A DNA stretch of 55,083 bases from HGM04593 sp964458275 (lineage in GTDB: Bacteria; Bacteroidota; Bacteroidia; Bacteroidales; Bacteroidaceae): NCBI GenBank assembly GCA_964458275.1, contig CAYWIE010000011.1:1-55083 (forward strand), written 5' to 3'. Both the position numbers and the translations under genes were made by a program. The notes beneath the pieces are model-generated. The model was not told the DNA's origin. It ran no database searches and saw only the letters and a program-made list of their open reading frames with translations. Positions 1-9,067 of this stretch are shown in pieces (positions within the stretch are counted from its first letter, which is position 1; the number at the start of each line of letters is the position of its first letter).

Positions 1-2
1 AC

Positions 3-3000
3 GCACTCAATGCAGAGATAGCCAACGACTATCGTGATGGTGTCGGCTCATATACAGACGAAGAGTTGGCAATGGAGAGCGACCCTGTTTCAAAGGTTCT
101 TGGCAAACCGAGAGGAACGAGAAAGCAGCGCAGGGAGTTTGCCGAGCGTGAACGTAAACGTATGCGTGAGGCGGTGGATGATGTTGCTTCTGCGTTGAAT
201 ACTCCTATCGAGGTTCTTGAATCCACCGAGGGGCTTACGGGCAGACGCGCTAAGGCTAAGGGATGGTATGAGAAGAGTACCGGCAGGATTGTTGTGGTGT
301 TACCTAACAACAAGAGTGTGGCGGATGTGATGCAGACTGTGCTGCATGAGGCTGTGGCTCACTATGGACTGAGAAAGCTCTTCGGGGTGCATTTCGATGA
401 TTTCATTGATAACATTTACAATAATGTGGATGCGGAGACGAGACGGAAAATAAATCTCTTGGCTTCGCGTAACGGATGGAACTTGAAGGTGGCTACGGAG
501 GAGTATTTGGCGAGTCTTGCCGAGTATGCGAACTTTGAGCGTGTGAATCCGTCTCTTTGGAAGAGGATAAAGAGCTTTTTCCTTGATATGCTTGCTAAGG
601 CGGGTGTGAGACTGGATATTGAACTGACGGATGATGAGCTGAGATATATTCTGTATAGAAGTTATCAGAACCTTAAGAATCCCGGCAGGTATAGAACGAT
701 TGCCGAGGAGGCGAGGGATATTGCCATGCAGAGTAGATTGAAGGTGGGTAACTATGCGGTGAATACTTCGGCCGGTGCGAATGTGGCGGAGGATGATGCG
801 TTGTTCCGTAGCGACAGTGAACTTGCAATCGAGAACTACAACAGGCGTGTGCTTGAGAGTGGTTATCAGATGCAGGAGGCTTTGCAGGATAGTATGCTGG
901 CGCTGAAGGAGGCACAGGAGGCTATCGTTAAGGAAACCGGCAAGGCTATGCGCGATGAGGAGAATGCTTACATGGCCGAGAATGCTTTGTCGAGTGTGAA
1001 CACTGCTGAGGCTGCGGAGTATAAAAGAGCTTTTTACCAGCCGCTTGTCGATGAGCTTGCTAAGGTGGGCAAGAAGATGGGCTATGTAGAGACGTATGAC
1101 TATCTGATGGCTAAGCATGGCATCGAGCGTAACAGGGAAATGTCGGTGAAGGAGGCTCTGAAAGTGAAGGGTGTTGTCGATAAGACGAAGTATGATTCGT
1201 GGAGGTCGGAGAGAAATGATACGATAGCGGATGCTAAGAAGAACGGGCTTTCGTGGGAGGAGACTCAAAGAAAGCTTGATGCGCTTGCCGGGAATTATGG
1301 TGCGACTATCAGGGATTATTCGGGATTGAGCAGTATCTATGGCGATAATTTTGCCGAGAGGGCGTACAGTGCTGTCAGGGACTTCGAAAACAATGTTGAT
1401 ACTAATGCGCTGTGGACCAGAATAAAGGCTGCCAACAATGCTACTCTGATGAAGCTGTATAACAGTTCTATCCTTGACGAGGAGACTTTCGCAATGATAA
1501 GCGGTATGTATGAGTATTACATTCCTCTGAGAGGTTTCGACGAGAAGATTGCTGAGGATGTGTATGCTTATGTGACGCAGGATACGGGAAGAGCGGGCTC
1601 TGCGATGAAGATTGCAAGGGGACGACACTCTAAGGCGGAAAATCCTGTTGCGTTCATAGGGCAGATGGCTGAGCAGGCTATCACTCAGGGTAACAGAAAC
1701 AGGGTGAAACTGAGATTCCTTAACTTTGCTCTTTCGCATATGACAAGTCTGTTGACGGTTACAAAGGATGTTTATCTGCGAAGAGACGAGGGCGATGAGT
1801 GGGTTGTGGTTACTCCTAAAGATGCTATCGACAAACTGGATAATCCTACTCCCGACCAGATAGCAGAGACTGTGCAGAAGTGGGAGGAGGATATGAGAAG
1901 CAAGGTGAAGGAGTCGCCTAAAGATTTCAAGAAGGTGGATGCAAGAGAGGGTATTCCTTACAAGATGCCTAACAAGAATCTGCTTTCGGAGCATCAGGTA
2001 TTTGTGAAGCGTGCCGGAAAGATGTTTGTGATAACTGTGAACGGCTCGCCGAGACTTGCGCAGGCGCTGAATGGGCTTACTAATCCGGACCAGGGTACGG
2101 GTATCAAACTTGTTATCAACCAGATTAACCGGACGCTTTCGACTGTTTACACTACAAGGAACATTAACTTTGTGGCAAGTAACTTTGTGCGAGATATGGT
2201 CTACACCAATTCTATGGTGTGGGTGAAGGAGTCGCCTAAGTATGCTTTGAGGTTCCATGGTAATGTTGCAATGGTGCTTCCTAAGATGTATTCTTTGTTC
2301 TCTAAGTTGGAGAATGGCACTTTGGACGAGACGAATCCTATCGAGAAGAGGTTTGCGGAGTTTATCAGAAACGGTGGCGAGACGGGATATACTCAGATAA
2401 AGGATATCGAGGCTAAGAAGAAGGAGCTTAAAAAATTGCTTGCCAAGGCTGATAGAAAGGGAATGAGTGGTTTCACGAGCGATCCATTGGGAAAGGGTAA
2501 GGATGGTCTTGAGGCGCTGGATGCTTGGCTGGACCATGTGAACCGTTCTGTGGAGAATGTGGCGAGATTTGCTGCTTACATGACTTCGAGGGAGATGGGA
2601 AGGAGTGTTTCCAAATCGATTTGGGATGCTAAGGAGATTTCTGTAAACTTCAACAAGAAGGGTGCGGGCGGTAACTTCCTCGGGGCTAACGGGCAGACAT
2701 GGCTGGGTTCTCTTGCTGCTGCGGTATCGGACGCAGGAAGGGGTATGTTTGTGTTCTGGAATGCGAGTGTGCAGGGTATGTATAACTTTGCGAAGAATGC
2801 TAAAGAGAATCCTACAAAGGCGCTTGGATTGGCTGCTTCGGCGTTTGCACTTGGTGTGATTGTGTCGATGTTTGCGGGAGACGATGATGAGTATATGGTG
2901 CTTCCTGAATATGTAAGACGGAGCAATATCTGTTTTAAATTCCCATGGATGGATAAAGATTCTTGGGTAACTCTCCCGTTGCCTATCGAGTATAAGGCGT

Positions 3001-3647
3001 TGTATGGTGCGGGTGAGTATCTTACCAATATTTGTGCCGGCAAGGAGGAGTTTGATGCTCTGAAAGCGGGAGAATTGATTTCGCAGCTTCTTCCTATCGA
3101 TGTTCTTGAAGGTGGAGGTGGCTTGAATGCGTTTATGCCTTCTTTGGCGAAACCTATATTGGAGGCTTATATTGTCAACAAGAGTTGGACGGGGCTTCCT
3201 GTATGGAAAGATTCTCCTTTCGATACTGAGAATGTCCCTCAATACCAGAGGGTGTATAGGAATACTTCTACTGCGCTTGTGTCGTTCACTAAGAAGTTGA
3301 ATCAAATGAGTGGTGGCGATGAGCACGAAACGGGGTGGATTGATATTAACCCTGCTAAACTTGAACATGTTCTTGAAGGGTTTTTAGGTGGTTATGCTAC
3401 TATGGCGAGACAGATTACAAACCTCTATTCGGGTGTTACGGGCGATGAGGATTACAGCTTTGACCCGAAGGATATACCTATGGTTTCGCGTGTTTGGAAG
3501 TATGGCGACAGGGAGCGTGGTTCATCGGGTGTAAAGAATAAGTTCTATGAGTATAAGAACAACCATGAAGTTGTCAGGGCGCAGCTTAAGGGGGTATGCC
3601 AAGGATGCCCTCGATCCGAAGATGTCGGAGGAGGAGAGAAAGTATAG
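3..3647 (+). CDS. Phage large polyvalent protein with metalloprotease-like domain, 5' partial and probably frameshifted
   Basis: The frame is open from base 3 through the left edge, so the true start lies outside the window; a TTG at 66 is only an internal possibility. The visible 1214 or so residues are mosaic. About 90 residues after that TTG there is HEAVAHYG, followed some 50 residues later by EEYLASLAEY, an HExxxH plus downstream Glu arrangement as in zinc-dependent proteases. The C-terminal half (around residues 690-900) resembles the large polyvalent protein-associated domains of tailed-phage proteins, and a hydrophobic alanine-rich stretch lies near residue 920. Such proteins are usually packaged in podovirus-like virions and delivered with the DNA. 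The last 19 residues look non-native: the next frame continues with GYAKDALDPKMSEEERKYS, suggesting an extra G in the run near 3590. The gene abuts tRNA-Arg, so I read it as one end of a prophage. Confidence 0.75.
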   Translation, partial: ALNAEIANDYRDGVGSYTDEELAMESDPVSKVLGKPRGTRKQRREFAERERKRMREAVDDVASALNTPIEVLESTEGLTGRRAKAKGWYEKSTGRIVVVLPNNKSVADVMQTVLHEAVAHYGLRKLFGVHFDDFIDNIYNNVDAETRRKINLLASRNGWNLKVATEEYLASLAEYANFERVNPSLWKRIKSFFLDMLAKAGVRLDIELTDDELRYILYRSYQNLKNPGRYRTIAEEARDIAMQSRLKVGNYAVNTSAGANVAEDDALFRSDSELAIENYNRRVLESGYQMQEALQDSMLALKEAQEAIVKETGKAMRDEENAYMAENALSSVNTAEAAEYKRAFYQPLVDELAKVGKKMGYVETYDYLMAKHGIERNREMSVKEALKVKGVVDKTKYDSWRSERNDTIADAKKNGLSWEETQRKLDALAGNYGATIRDYSGLSSIYGDNFAERAYSAVRDFENNVDTNALWTRIKAANNATLMKLYNSSILDEETFAMISGMYEYYIPLRGFDEKIAEDVYAYVTQDTGRAGSAMKIARGRHSKAENPVAFIGQMAEQAITQGNRNRVKLRFLNFALSHMTSLLTVTKDVYLRRDEGDEWVVVTPKDAIDKLDNPTPDQIAETVQKWEEDMRSKVKESPKDFKKVDAREGIPYKMPNKNLLSEHQVFVKRAGKMFVITVNGSPRLAQALNGLTNPDQGTGIKLVINQINRTLSTVYTTRNINFVASNFVRDMVYTNSMVWVKESPKYALRFHGNVAMVLPKMYSLFSKLENGTLDETNPIEKRFAEFIRNGGETGYTQIKDIEAKKKELKKLLAKADRKGMSGFTSDPLGKGKDGLEALDAWLDHVNRSVENVARFAAYMTSREMGRSVSKSIWDAKEISVNFNKKGAGGNFLGANGQTWLGSLAAAVSDAGRGMFVFWNASVQGMYNFAKNAKENPTKALGLAASAFALGVIVSMFAGDDDEYMVLPEYVRRSNICFKFPWMDKDSWVTLPLPIEYKALYGAGEYLTNICAGKEEFDALKAGELISQLLPIDVLEGGGGLNAFMPSLAKPILEAYIVNKSWTGLPVWKDSPFDTENVPQYQRVYRNTSTALVSFTKKLNQMSGGDEHETGWIDINPAKLEHVLEGFLGGYATMARQITNLYSGVTGDEDYSFDPKDIPMVSRVWKYGDRERGSSGVKNKFYEYKNNHEVVRAQLKGVCQGCPRSEDVGGGEKV

Positions 3648-3652
3648 CGCCG

Positions 3653-3690
3653 GAACGAGAGGAAAACCATTTCTGATTTCCCTCTCGTTC
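3653..3690 (-). terminator. Hairpin downstream of tRNA-Arg
   Basis: A 10-bp perfect stem (3653-3662 with 3681-3690), extended by A/T pairs across a bulge. It lies just past the 3' end of the minus-strand tRNA and just after the phage gene stop, so it could end either transcript. No clear U-run follows on the minus strand. Confidence 0.45.
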
Positions 3691-3694
3691 TATG

Positions 3695-3768
3695 TGATCC
3701 CGGTGGGATTCAAACCCACGACCTTCAGAACCGGAATCTGACGCTCTATTCAGCTAAGCTACGGAACC
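3695..3768 (-). tRNA. tRNA-Arg (anticodon CCG)
   Basis: The reverse complement folds as a full cloverleaf. The acceptor stem starts GGTTCCG and pairs with CGGGATC (G-U pairs allowed), the D stem is GCTT/GAGC, the anticodon stem is TCAGA/TCTGA with loop TTCCGGT (anticodon CCG), and the T stem is GTGGG/CCCAC with loop TTTGAAT. The discriminator is A and CCA is not encoded. Its 3' end faces the phage gene to the left, the usual geometry of a tRNA attachment site. Confidence 0.95.
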
Positions 3769-3815
3769 ATCCTGTCATTTGCATGTGCAGAAACTGCTAC
3801 ATGCATAATTAGTTG

Positions 3816-3823
3816 CAAAGATA
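3816..3823 (-). promoter_or_regulatory. Promoter -7 element for tRNA-Arg
   Basis: CAAAGATA on the plus strand reads TATCTTTG on the minus strand, matching the Bacteroidetes -7 consensus TAnnTTTG, 48 bp upstream of the mature tRNA 5' end. Confidence 0.6.
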
Positions 3824-3927
3824 CTACTTACTCAGAAAAAATACGCAAAAACAGAATAAAGTTTTAGAAAAATTTACAGATTGAATACAATTCGACACAT
3901 TTATTCAGATTTCTGAAATAAATTCTA

Positions 3928-3935
3928 TATTTTTG
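3928..3935 (+). promoter_or_regulatory. Promoter -7 element of the polyferredoxin-AKR operon
   Basis: TATTTTTG matches TAnnTTTG, about 50 bp before the ATG at 3985. No convincing -33 TTTG is seen. Confidence 0.5.
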
Positions 3936-3984
3936 CTAATCGCAAACCACATCAAATGCAGAAATCATAAAAAACACAATAAAT

Positions 3985-5475
3985 ATGCTGAAAACAATAA
4001 GAAGAACAATCGCCATAATCTTCCTTTTGGCAATCACATTGCTCTTTCTCGATTTTTCGGGAAGCATACACGCATGGTTCGGATGGATGGCAAAAATCCA
4101 GTTCCTGCCGGCACTCCTGTCGCTCAACGTTGTGATAATTGCATTGTTGACAGTGCTTACAGTCATATTCGGCAGGATATATTGTTCAGTAATATGCCCG
4201 CTTGGAGTAATGCAGGACCTGTTTGCACATTTCGGGCTAAAAAGCATGAAGAACAAATACAGTTACTCTCCGGCAAAGAATATTCTGCGATATACAGTGC
4301 TGGCGCTTTTCGTCGCAGCAATCATAGCAGGCATAAGTTCATTCGTAGCACTGCTTGCGCCATACAGCTCATACGGACGTATCGCAGCAAACCTTTTCTC
4401 CCCGATATGGATAGGAGCGAACAATTTGCTCGCCTACATTGCCGAACGTGCCGACAGCTACGCATTCTACTCTGTGCCGCTTTGGATAAAAAGCACTGCA
4501 GCATTGGCTGTATCGGCTGCCACACTCATTGTCATAGGCACATTGGCATGGCGCAACGGCAGAACATATTGCAACACCATCTGTCCCGTAGGTACAGTTC
4601 TCGGAACACTCTCCCGCATATCGATACTCAAACCGGTAATAGACACATCGAAATGCACAGGTTGCGGAATATGCGCACGCAACTGCAAATCGTCCTGCAT
4701 CGACAGCAAAAGCCACAGCATCGACTACAGCCGATGCGTATCCTGCATGAACTGCATCGACAATTGCAAAAGAGGAGCAATCACCTACTCTATGCGTAAA
4801 AAGAGCAATGCAGATACCACAGAAAATGAAACAGCCGGCAGCAGGAACCTTTCGCGTAGAAGTTTCTTGTCGGCAACAGGTCTGATAACCGTGGCGAGCA
4901 TCGCAAAGAGCGAAGAGAAAAAGCTGCAAGCCGGTCTTGCAGTCATAGAAGACAAGAAGGTTCCCAACCGCGAGACACGCATCGTCCCTCCCGGTTCGCA
5001 AAGCATCAGGAACATGGCCTCCCACTGCACCTCTTGCCAGCTTTGTTTATCGGTGTGCCCTAACGAAGTGCTTCGTCCCTCACAAAAGCTGGAGACATTC
5101 ATGCAGCCCGAAATGACATACGAAAGAGGATACTGCCGCCCCGAATGTACGCGATGCAGCGAAGTGTGCCCTACCGGAGCAATACGCCTTATCACAAAAG
5201 AAGACAAATCAGCAACACAGATAGGCCATGCAGTAGTAATAAAGGAAAACTGCGTAACATTGACCGATGGAGTAAAATGCGGAAACTGCGAGCGGCACTG
5301 TCCCGTAGGAGCCATAAAGATGATTCCCTCCGACCCGCAGAACAAGAAATCTCCGAAAATCCCCACAGTAAATGTAGAAAAATGCATCGGATGCGGAGCC
5401 TGCGAACATCTTTGCCCGGCACGTCCCTTGAGCGCCATATACGTTGAAGGACACGTAACCCACAGAACCATATAA
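3985..5475 (+). CDS. Membrane-bound polyferredoxin, NapH-NapG-like fusion
   Basis: 496 residues. The N-terminal part has about five membrane segments and two CxxxCP motifs (SVICPLG, NTICPVG) as in NapH/CcoG-type quinol-linked Fe-S proteins, then two four-cysteine clusters (CTGCGICARNC, CVSCMNC). Around residue 290 comes SRRSFLSATGLITVAS, a twin-arginine-like hydrophobic segment, followed by further 4Fe-4S motifs (CTSCQLC, CRPECTRCSEVC, CGNCERHC, CIGCGACEHLC) like periplasmic NapG. The protein therefore looks like NapH and NapG joined with the internal signal retained. It probably passes electrons from the quinone pool to periplasmic Fe-S partners. The exported Fe-S aldo/keto reductase gene starts 37 bp downstream and is the likely partner. 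Family membership is clear; the acceptor is not known. No nitrate reductase genes are nearby. Confidence 0.8.
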   Translation: MLKTIRRTIAIIFLLAITLLFLDFSGSIHAWFGWMAKIQFLPALLSLNVVIIALLTVLTVIFGRIYCSVICPLGVMQDLFAHFGLKSMKNKYSYSPAKNILRYTVLALFVAAIIAGISSFVALLAPYSSYGRIAANLFSPIWIGANNLLAYIAERADSYAFYSVPLWIKSTAALAVSAATLIVIGTLAWRNGRTYCNTICPVGTVLGTLSRISILKPVIDTSKCTGCGICARNCKSSCIDSKSHSIDYSRCVSCMNCIDNCKRGAITYSMRKKSNADTTENETAGSRNLSRRSFLSATGLITVASIAKSEEKKLQAGLAVIEDKKVPNRETRIVPPGSQSIRNMASHCTSCQLCLSVCPNEVLRPSQKLETFMQPEMTYERGYCRPECTRCSEVCPTGAIRLITKEDKSATQIGHAVVIKENCVTLTDGVKCGNCERHCPVGAIKMIPSDPQNKKSPKIPTVNVEKCIGCGACEHLCPARPLSAIYVEGHVTHRTI

Positions 5476-5512
5476 AGAGAACCTCCCTAAAGAAGCCGTA
5501 AAAAAACAAGCC

Positions 5513-6946
5513 ATGAAAAAGAAGAACGACAATACAAATATCAGCCGCCGCGAATTTCTCAAACGTTTCAACGCAGCAGCAACAGTAGTAGGTGCAGCAT
5601 CGCTCACCGGCTGCAAAGAGCAGACAAACACTCCGTCAGCCGGTTCCGCGGCAAAAAAAGAGGGAGGGATGACCTATCGCACCACCCCAACCACAGGCGA
5701 CAAAGTATCATTGCTGGGATACGGCTGCATGCGATGGTTCTCTCTGCGCGACAAAGAAACAGGCATCATTGACCAGGAGGGAGTCAACGAGCTTGTAGAC
5801 TACGCCATCGAACATGGCGTAAACTACTTCGACACAGCCCCCGTCTACTGCGACGGAGAATGTGAACGCGTAACAGGCATAGCCCTCAACCGCCATCCGA
5901 GAGACAAGTTCTACATCGCAGCAAAGATATCGAACCTCGCCCCCGACAGCTGGAGCCGCGAAAAGACCCTTGCCATGTACAACAATTCGTTCAAGGAATT
6001 GCAGATGGACTACATCGATTATCTGTTGCTCCACGGCGTAGGCATGGGCAAAGGCATTGAGGAGTTCGAGAACAGATTCATCAACAACGGAGTGCTCGAC
6101 CATCTGCTCGAAGAACGCAAAAAAGGGCGCATCCGCAACCTCGGATGGTCGTTCCACGGCGATGTAAAAGTGTTTGACCATCTGCTTGCACTCCACGACA
6201 GCGGCAAGTACACATGGGATTTTGCCCAGATACAGCTCAACTACGTCGACTGGAAACATGCTCAGGAGGAACACCCGCGCAACATAAACGCCGACTACCT
6301 TTATGGCGAACTCGAAAAGCGCAACATCCCCGCAGTCATCATGGAGCCGCTCCTCGGCGGCCGTCTCTCCAACGTGCCCGACCACATTGCACTGCAATTG
6401 AAAGAGCGCAATCCCGACAAATCAATAGCATCATGGGCATTCCGCTTTGCAGGAACACGCCCCGGCATACTCTCCGTACTCAGCGGAATGCCCTACATGG
6501 AACATCTGAAAGAAAACATTGAAACCTATTCACCGCTTGAGCCGCTCTCCGAAGAAGACATGGACTTCCTCGACTCCACAGCCCAGCAACTGCTCAGATA
6601 CCCCACCATTCCCTGCAACGACTGCAAATACTGCATGCCCTGCCCATACGGGCTCGACATTCCCGGAATATTCATACACTTCAACAAATGCATCAACGAA
6701 GGCAGGATGCCCTTGACCTCACAAGATCCAAACTATCGCGAAGCACGACGCGCCTTCCTTATCGGATACGACCGCTCAGTGCCCAAACTTCGACAAGCCA
6801 ACCACTGCATCGGATGCGACAAATGCCGGAGCCACTGCCCGCAAAAAATCAACATTCCCCGTCAGATGAAGCGAATAGACCTCTTTGTAGAAGACCTGAA
6901 ACAAGAACGCGAATTTGACAAGACAACATACATTTGGGTAAGATAA
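5513..6946 (+). CDS. Tat-exported Fe-S aldo/keto reductase (lipoprotein)
   Basis: 477 residues. The N terminus has a twin-arginine signal (SRREFLKRF) followed by a hydrophobic stretch ending in SLTGC, a lipobox, so it is probably exported folded and lipid-anchored. The middle is an aldo/keto reductase barrel with the expected active-site residues: D and Y in FDTAPVY, K in AAKIS and H in LLLHG. The C terminus carries two cysteine clusters (CNDCKYCMPCP and CIGCDKCRSHCP) typical of the Fe-S AKR subfamily. It sits in an operon with the upstream polyferredoxin, which probably supplies its electrons. The natural substrate cannot be deduced. Confidence 0.85.
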   Translation: MKKKNDNTNISRREFLKRFNAAATVVGAASLTGCKEQTNTPSAGSAAKKEGGMTYRTTPTTGDKVSLLGYGCMRWFSLRDKETGIIDQEGVNELVDYAIEHGVNYFDTAPVYCDGECERVTGIALNRHPRDKFYIAAKISNLAPDSWSREKTLAMYNNSFKELQMDYIDYLLLHGVGMGKGIEEFENRFINNGVLDHLLEERKKGRIRNLGWSFHGDVKVFDHLLALHDSGKYTWDFAQIQLNYVDWKHAQEEHPRNINADYLYGELEKRNIPAVIMEPLLGGRLSNVPDHIALQLKERNPDKSIASWAFRFAGTRPGILSVLSGMPYMEHLKENIETYSPLEPLSEEDMDFLDSTAQQLLRYPTIPCNDCKYCMPCPYGLDIPGIFIHFNKCINEGRMPLTSQDPNYREARRAFLIGYDRSVPKLRQANHCIGCDKCRSHCPQKINIPRQMKRIDLFVEDLKQEREFDKTTYIWVR

Positions 6947-6986
6947 GTATAAACGGCAAACCTTCAGGTTTGCCGTTTATACTTAT
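6943..6986. terminator. Bidirectional terminator between AKR and PAP2 genes
   Basis: Perfect 20-bp inverted repeat (6943-6962 with 6967-6986) around a TTCA loop. It overlaps the AKR stop codon and lies between two convergent genes. Confidence 0.8.
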
Positions 6987-7032
6987 ACGTTAGCATGCAA
7001 TTATATGTTCCATCGCTGAATACGCCGAAAAA

Positions 7033-7581
7033 CTACATCCCGATAACAGCCGAGAACCCCACGCCGGCAGGTGAAGCAACAGGAGATAACGACAATTTAT
7101 GTTCTTTTGCAAAAGGCGAAGCAATCACAATGGCACATCCTGCACCGATGGCTGCCCCGGCAAGAACATCCCACACATCGTGTCTGTCTGCGTAAACCCT
7201 TCCCCACGCAACATATCCGCCAACCACATACGCAGGCAAAGCAAATTTCCATCCATAGCGCTGCTGAATAAAGGTCGCGCCCATAAAAGCCACACCTGCA
7301 TGATTCGACGGGAACGAATGGCTATCGCTTCCATCGGGACGTTCCTTCTTCACACAATACTTCAGGGCATATGCAACAGCAACACTTGCGGCACCGCTGC
7401 CCACAAGTTGTACAATGCCCTCCTTGTCTCCTTCCACAAGAGAGATTATTCCCCCCGCAACCGAAGGTACAAACATTGCAACATCGGTAGAGACATCGAC
7501 GGCACGACGCGACTGTGCAGCAACTTCAGAACAAGAAACTGAAAATAAAAATATCAGTATACAAACAAAAATCCTATTCAT
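7033..7581 (-). CDS. PAP2-family membrane phosphatase
   Basis: 182 residues from the ATG at 7581. A longer frame exists, but this start is followed at once by a signal or membrane segment (FVCILIFLFSVSCS) and has a promoter 47 bp upstream. The three PAP2 motifs are present in order: KKERP, PSNHAG (the His of PSGH kept, G replaced by N) and RVYADRHDVWDV. The family removes phosphate from lipid pyrophosphates such as undecaprenyl pyrophosphate or from phosphatidic acid, with the active site in the periplasm. Several hydrophobic segments support membrane location. The substrate is not determined. Confidence 0.85.
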   Translation of the reverse strand: MNRIFVCILIFLFSVSCSEVAAQSRRAVDVSTDVAMFVPSVAGGIISLVEGDKEGIVQLVGSGAASVAVAYALKYCVKKERPDGSDSHSFPSNHAGVAFMGATFIQQRYGWKFALPAYVVGGYVAWGRVYADRHDVWDVLAGAAIGAGCAIVIASPFAKEHKLSLSPVASPAGVGFSAVIGM

Positions 7582-7627
7582 AGTACAGCATATATATGGG
7601 ATATTCTTTATAGAATCTCCCATAAGA

Positions 7628-7635
7628 CAAAAATA
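7628..7635 (-). promoter_or_regulatory. Promoter -7 element for the PAP2 gene
   Basis: Minus-strand TATTTTTG. The predicted transcript start falls near 7621, at the foot of a hairpin (7595-7601 with 7618-7624, extended inside), so the mRNA may begin with a stem-loop. Confidence 0.5.
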
Positions 7636-7690
7636 CAACAAAGAAAGCAAAATATAACACTTTAAATTGTCTAAAATCAATTAGAATCTA

Positions 7691-7698
7691 TATTTTTG
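7691..7698 (+). promoter_or_regulatory. Promoter -7 element for paaK
   Basis: TATTTTTG followed by C, 31 bp before the ATG at 7730, giving a short leader. Confidence 0.55.
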
Positions 7699-7729
7699 CA
7701 ATCGAATAACGAATAAAACAGACAAAGCG

Positions 7730-9028
7730 ATGTACCTACACAAAGAATTGGAGACGATGACCCGTCCCGAAATAGAAAAGCTTCAGCTGGAGAGACTGCA
7801 GAAAACAGTCAACCATTGCATGAACTCCCCTTTTTACAAAAAACGTTTCGAAGAGATAAACCTCAAGCCCGAAGATATAAAGTCCCTCGACGACCTGCGC
7901 AAAATACCCTTTACGACAAAGCAGGACCTCCGCGACACATACCCCTTCGGCATAGCCTCAGTACCCCTTGAAAAAGCAACACGCCTGCACTCGTCAAGCG
8001 GCACCACAGGCAACCCCACAGTGATACTTCACACACAGAAAGACCTCGACGAATGGGCAAACGCCGTAGCACGTTGTCTCCACATGGTAGGTCTGCGCCC
8101 CACCGACGTATTCCAGAATTCATCGGGATACGGAATGTTCACCGGCGGTCTCGGTTTCCAGTACGGAGCCGAACGGCTGGGCATGCTCACAGTGCCCGCA
8201 GCTGCCGGCAACACCAAGCGGCAGATAAAGTTCATGACCGACTTCGGCACAACAGCCGTACATGCCATCCCCAGCTATGCAGCACGCATATATGAAGTGA
8301 TGGAAGAGATGGGTGTAGACCCCCGTCGCGACACCAAGCTTAAGACCCTCATCATCGGCGCAGAGCCACACTCCGAGGAGCAACGCCGACGCATCGAAGA
8401 GATGCTCGGAGTAAAAGCATACAACTCATTCGGAATGTCCGAGATGTGCGGTCCCGGCGTAGCGTTCGAATGTACCGAGCAGAACGGTCTCCACATATGG
8501 GAAGACTACTACATTGTTGAAATCGTAGACCCCGACACCCTCGAACCCGTCCCCGAAGGCGAAGTGGGCGAACTTGTGCTCACCACCATCAACCGCGAAG
8601 CAATGCCCCTATTAAGATACCGCACACGCGACCTCACCCGCATACTTCCCGGCGAGTGTCCCTGCGGACGCCACCACAAACGTCTCGACCGCATGAAAGG
8701 ACGCAGCGACGACATGATAATACTCAAGGGAGTGAACATCTTCCCCATTCAGATAGAGACAATCCTGTTGCAGTTCAAGGAACTCAGCACCGACTACCTC
8801 ATCACATTGGAGACAGTTGACACAAACGACGAAATGACCATCGAAGTAGAGCTCAACGAACTCTTCACCGACGACTACGCACGTCTGCAATCGCTCACAC
8901 GCGAAATAACCCGTCAACTAAAAGACGAAATACTCGTTACCCCCCGCATCAAGCTTCTGCCCAAAGGCGCACTTCCCAAAAGCGAAGGCAAGGCCGTGAG
9001 GGTAAAAGACTTGCGCAAGACATTCTAA
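7730..9028 (+). CDS. paaK: Phenylacetate--CoA ligase
   Basis: 432 residues, the normal size for PaaK-type adenylate-forming ligases. The ATP-binding signature SSGTTGNPTV is near residue 89 and the aryl-CoA-ligase motif SFGMSEMCGPG near residue 235. The C-terminal hinge GRSDDMIILKGVNIFP is also present. The enzyme activates arylacetates (phenylacetate or related acids from aromatic amino acids) to CoA thioesters with ATP. In gut anaerobes it is commonly paired with the ACT-domain gene found here 39 bp downstream, and often with indolepyruvate:ferredoxin oxidoreductase genes, which are absent from this window. Confidence 0.9.
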   Translation: MYLHKELETMTRPEIEKLQLERLQKTVNHCMNSPFYKKRFEEINLKPEDIKSLDDLRKIPFTTKQDLRDTYPFGIASVPLEKATRLHSSSGTTGNPTVILHTQKDLDEWANAVARCLHMVGLRPTDVFQNSSGYGMFTGGLGFQYGAERLGMLTVPAAAGNTKRQIKFMTDFGTTAVHAIPSYAARIYEVMEEMGVDPRRDTKLKTLIIGAEPHSEEQRRRIEEMLGVKAYNSFGMSEMCGPGVAFECTEQNGLHIWEDYYIVEIVDPDTLEPVPEGEVGELVLTTINREAMPLLRYRTRDLTRILPGECPCGRHHKRLDRMKGRSDDMIILKGVNIFPIQIETILLQFKELSTDYLITLETVDTNDEMTIEVELNELFTDDYARLQSLTREITRQLKDEILVTPRIKLLPKGALPKSEGKAVRVKDLRKTF

Positions 9029-9067
9029 GAATCTGTTTTAAGGACCAATATATAAAAACATACAGAT

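Noticed and set aside
300..3368. 1022-codon open frame antisense to the left polyvalent gene
   Set aside because: It mirrors the phage gene, is extremely rich in Arg, His, Ile and Leu, and has no recognisable domain; the sense frame has clear protein motifs.
3985..5475. Nitrate reductase accessory genes napH/napG proper
   Set aside because: The protein resembles both, but no napA, napB or other nap gene is nearby and the partner is an aldo/keto reductase.
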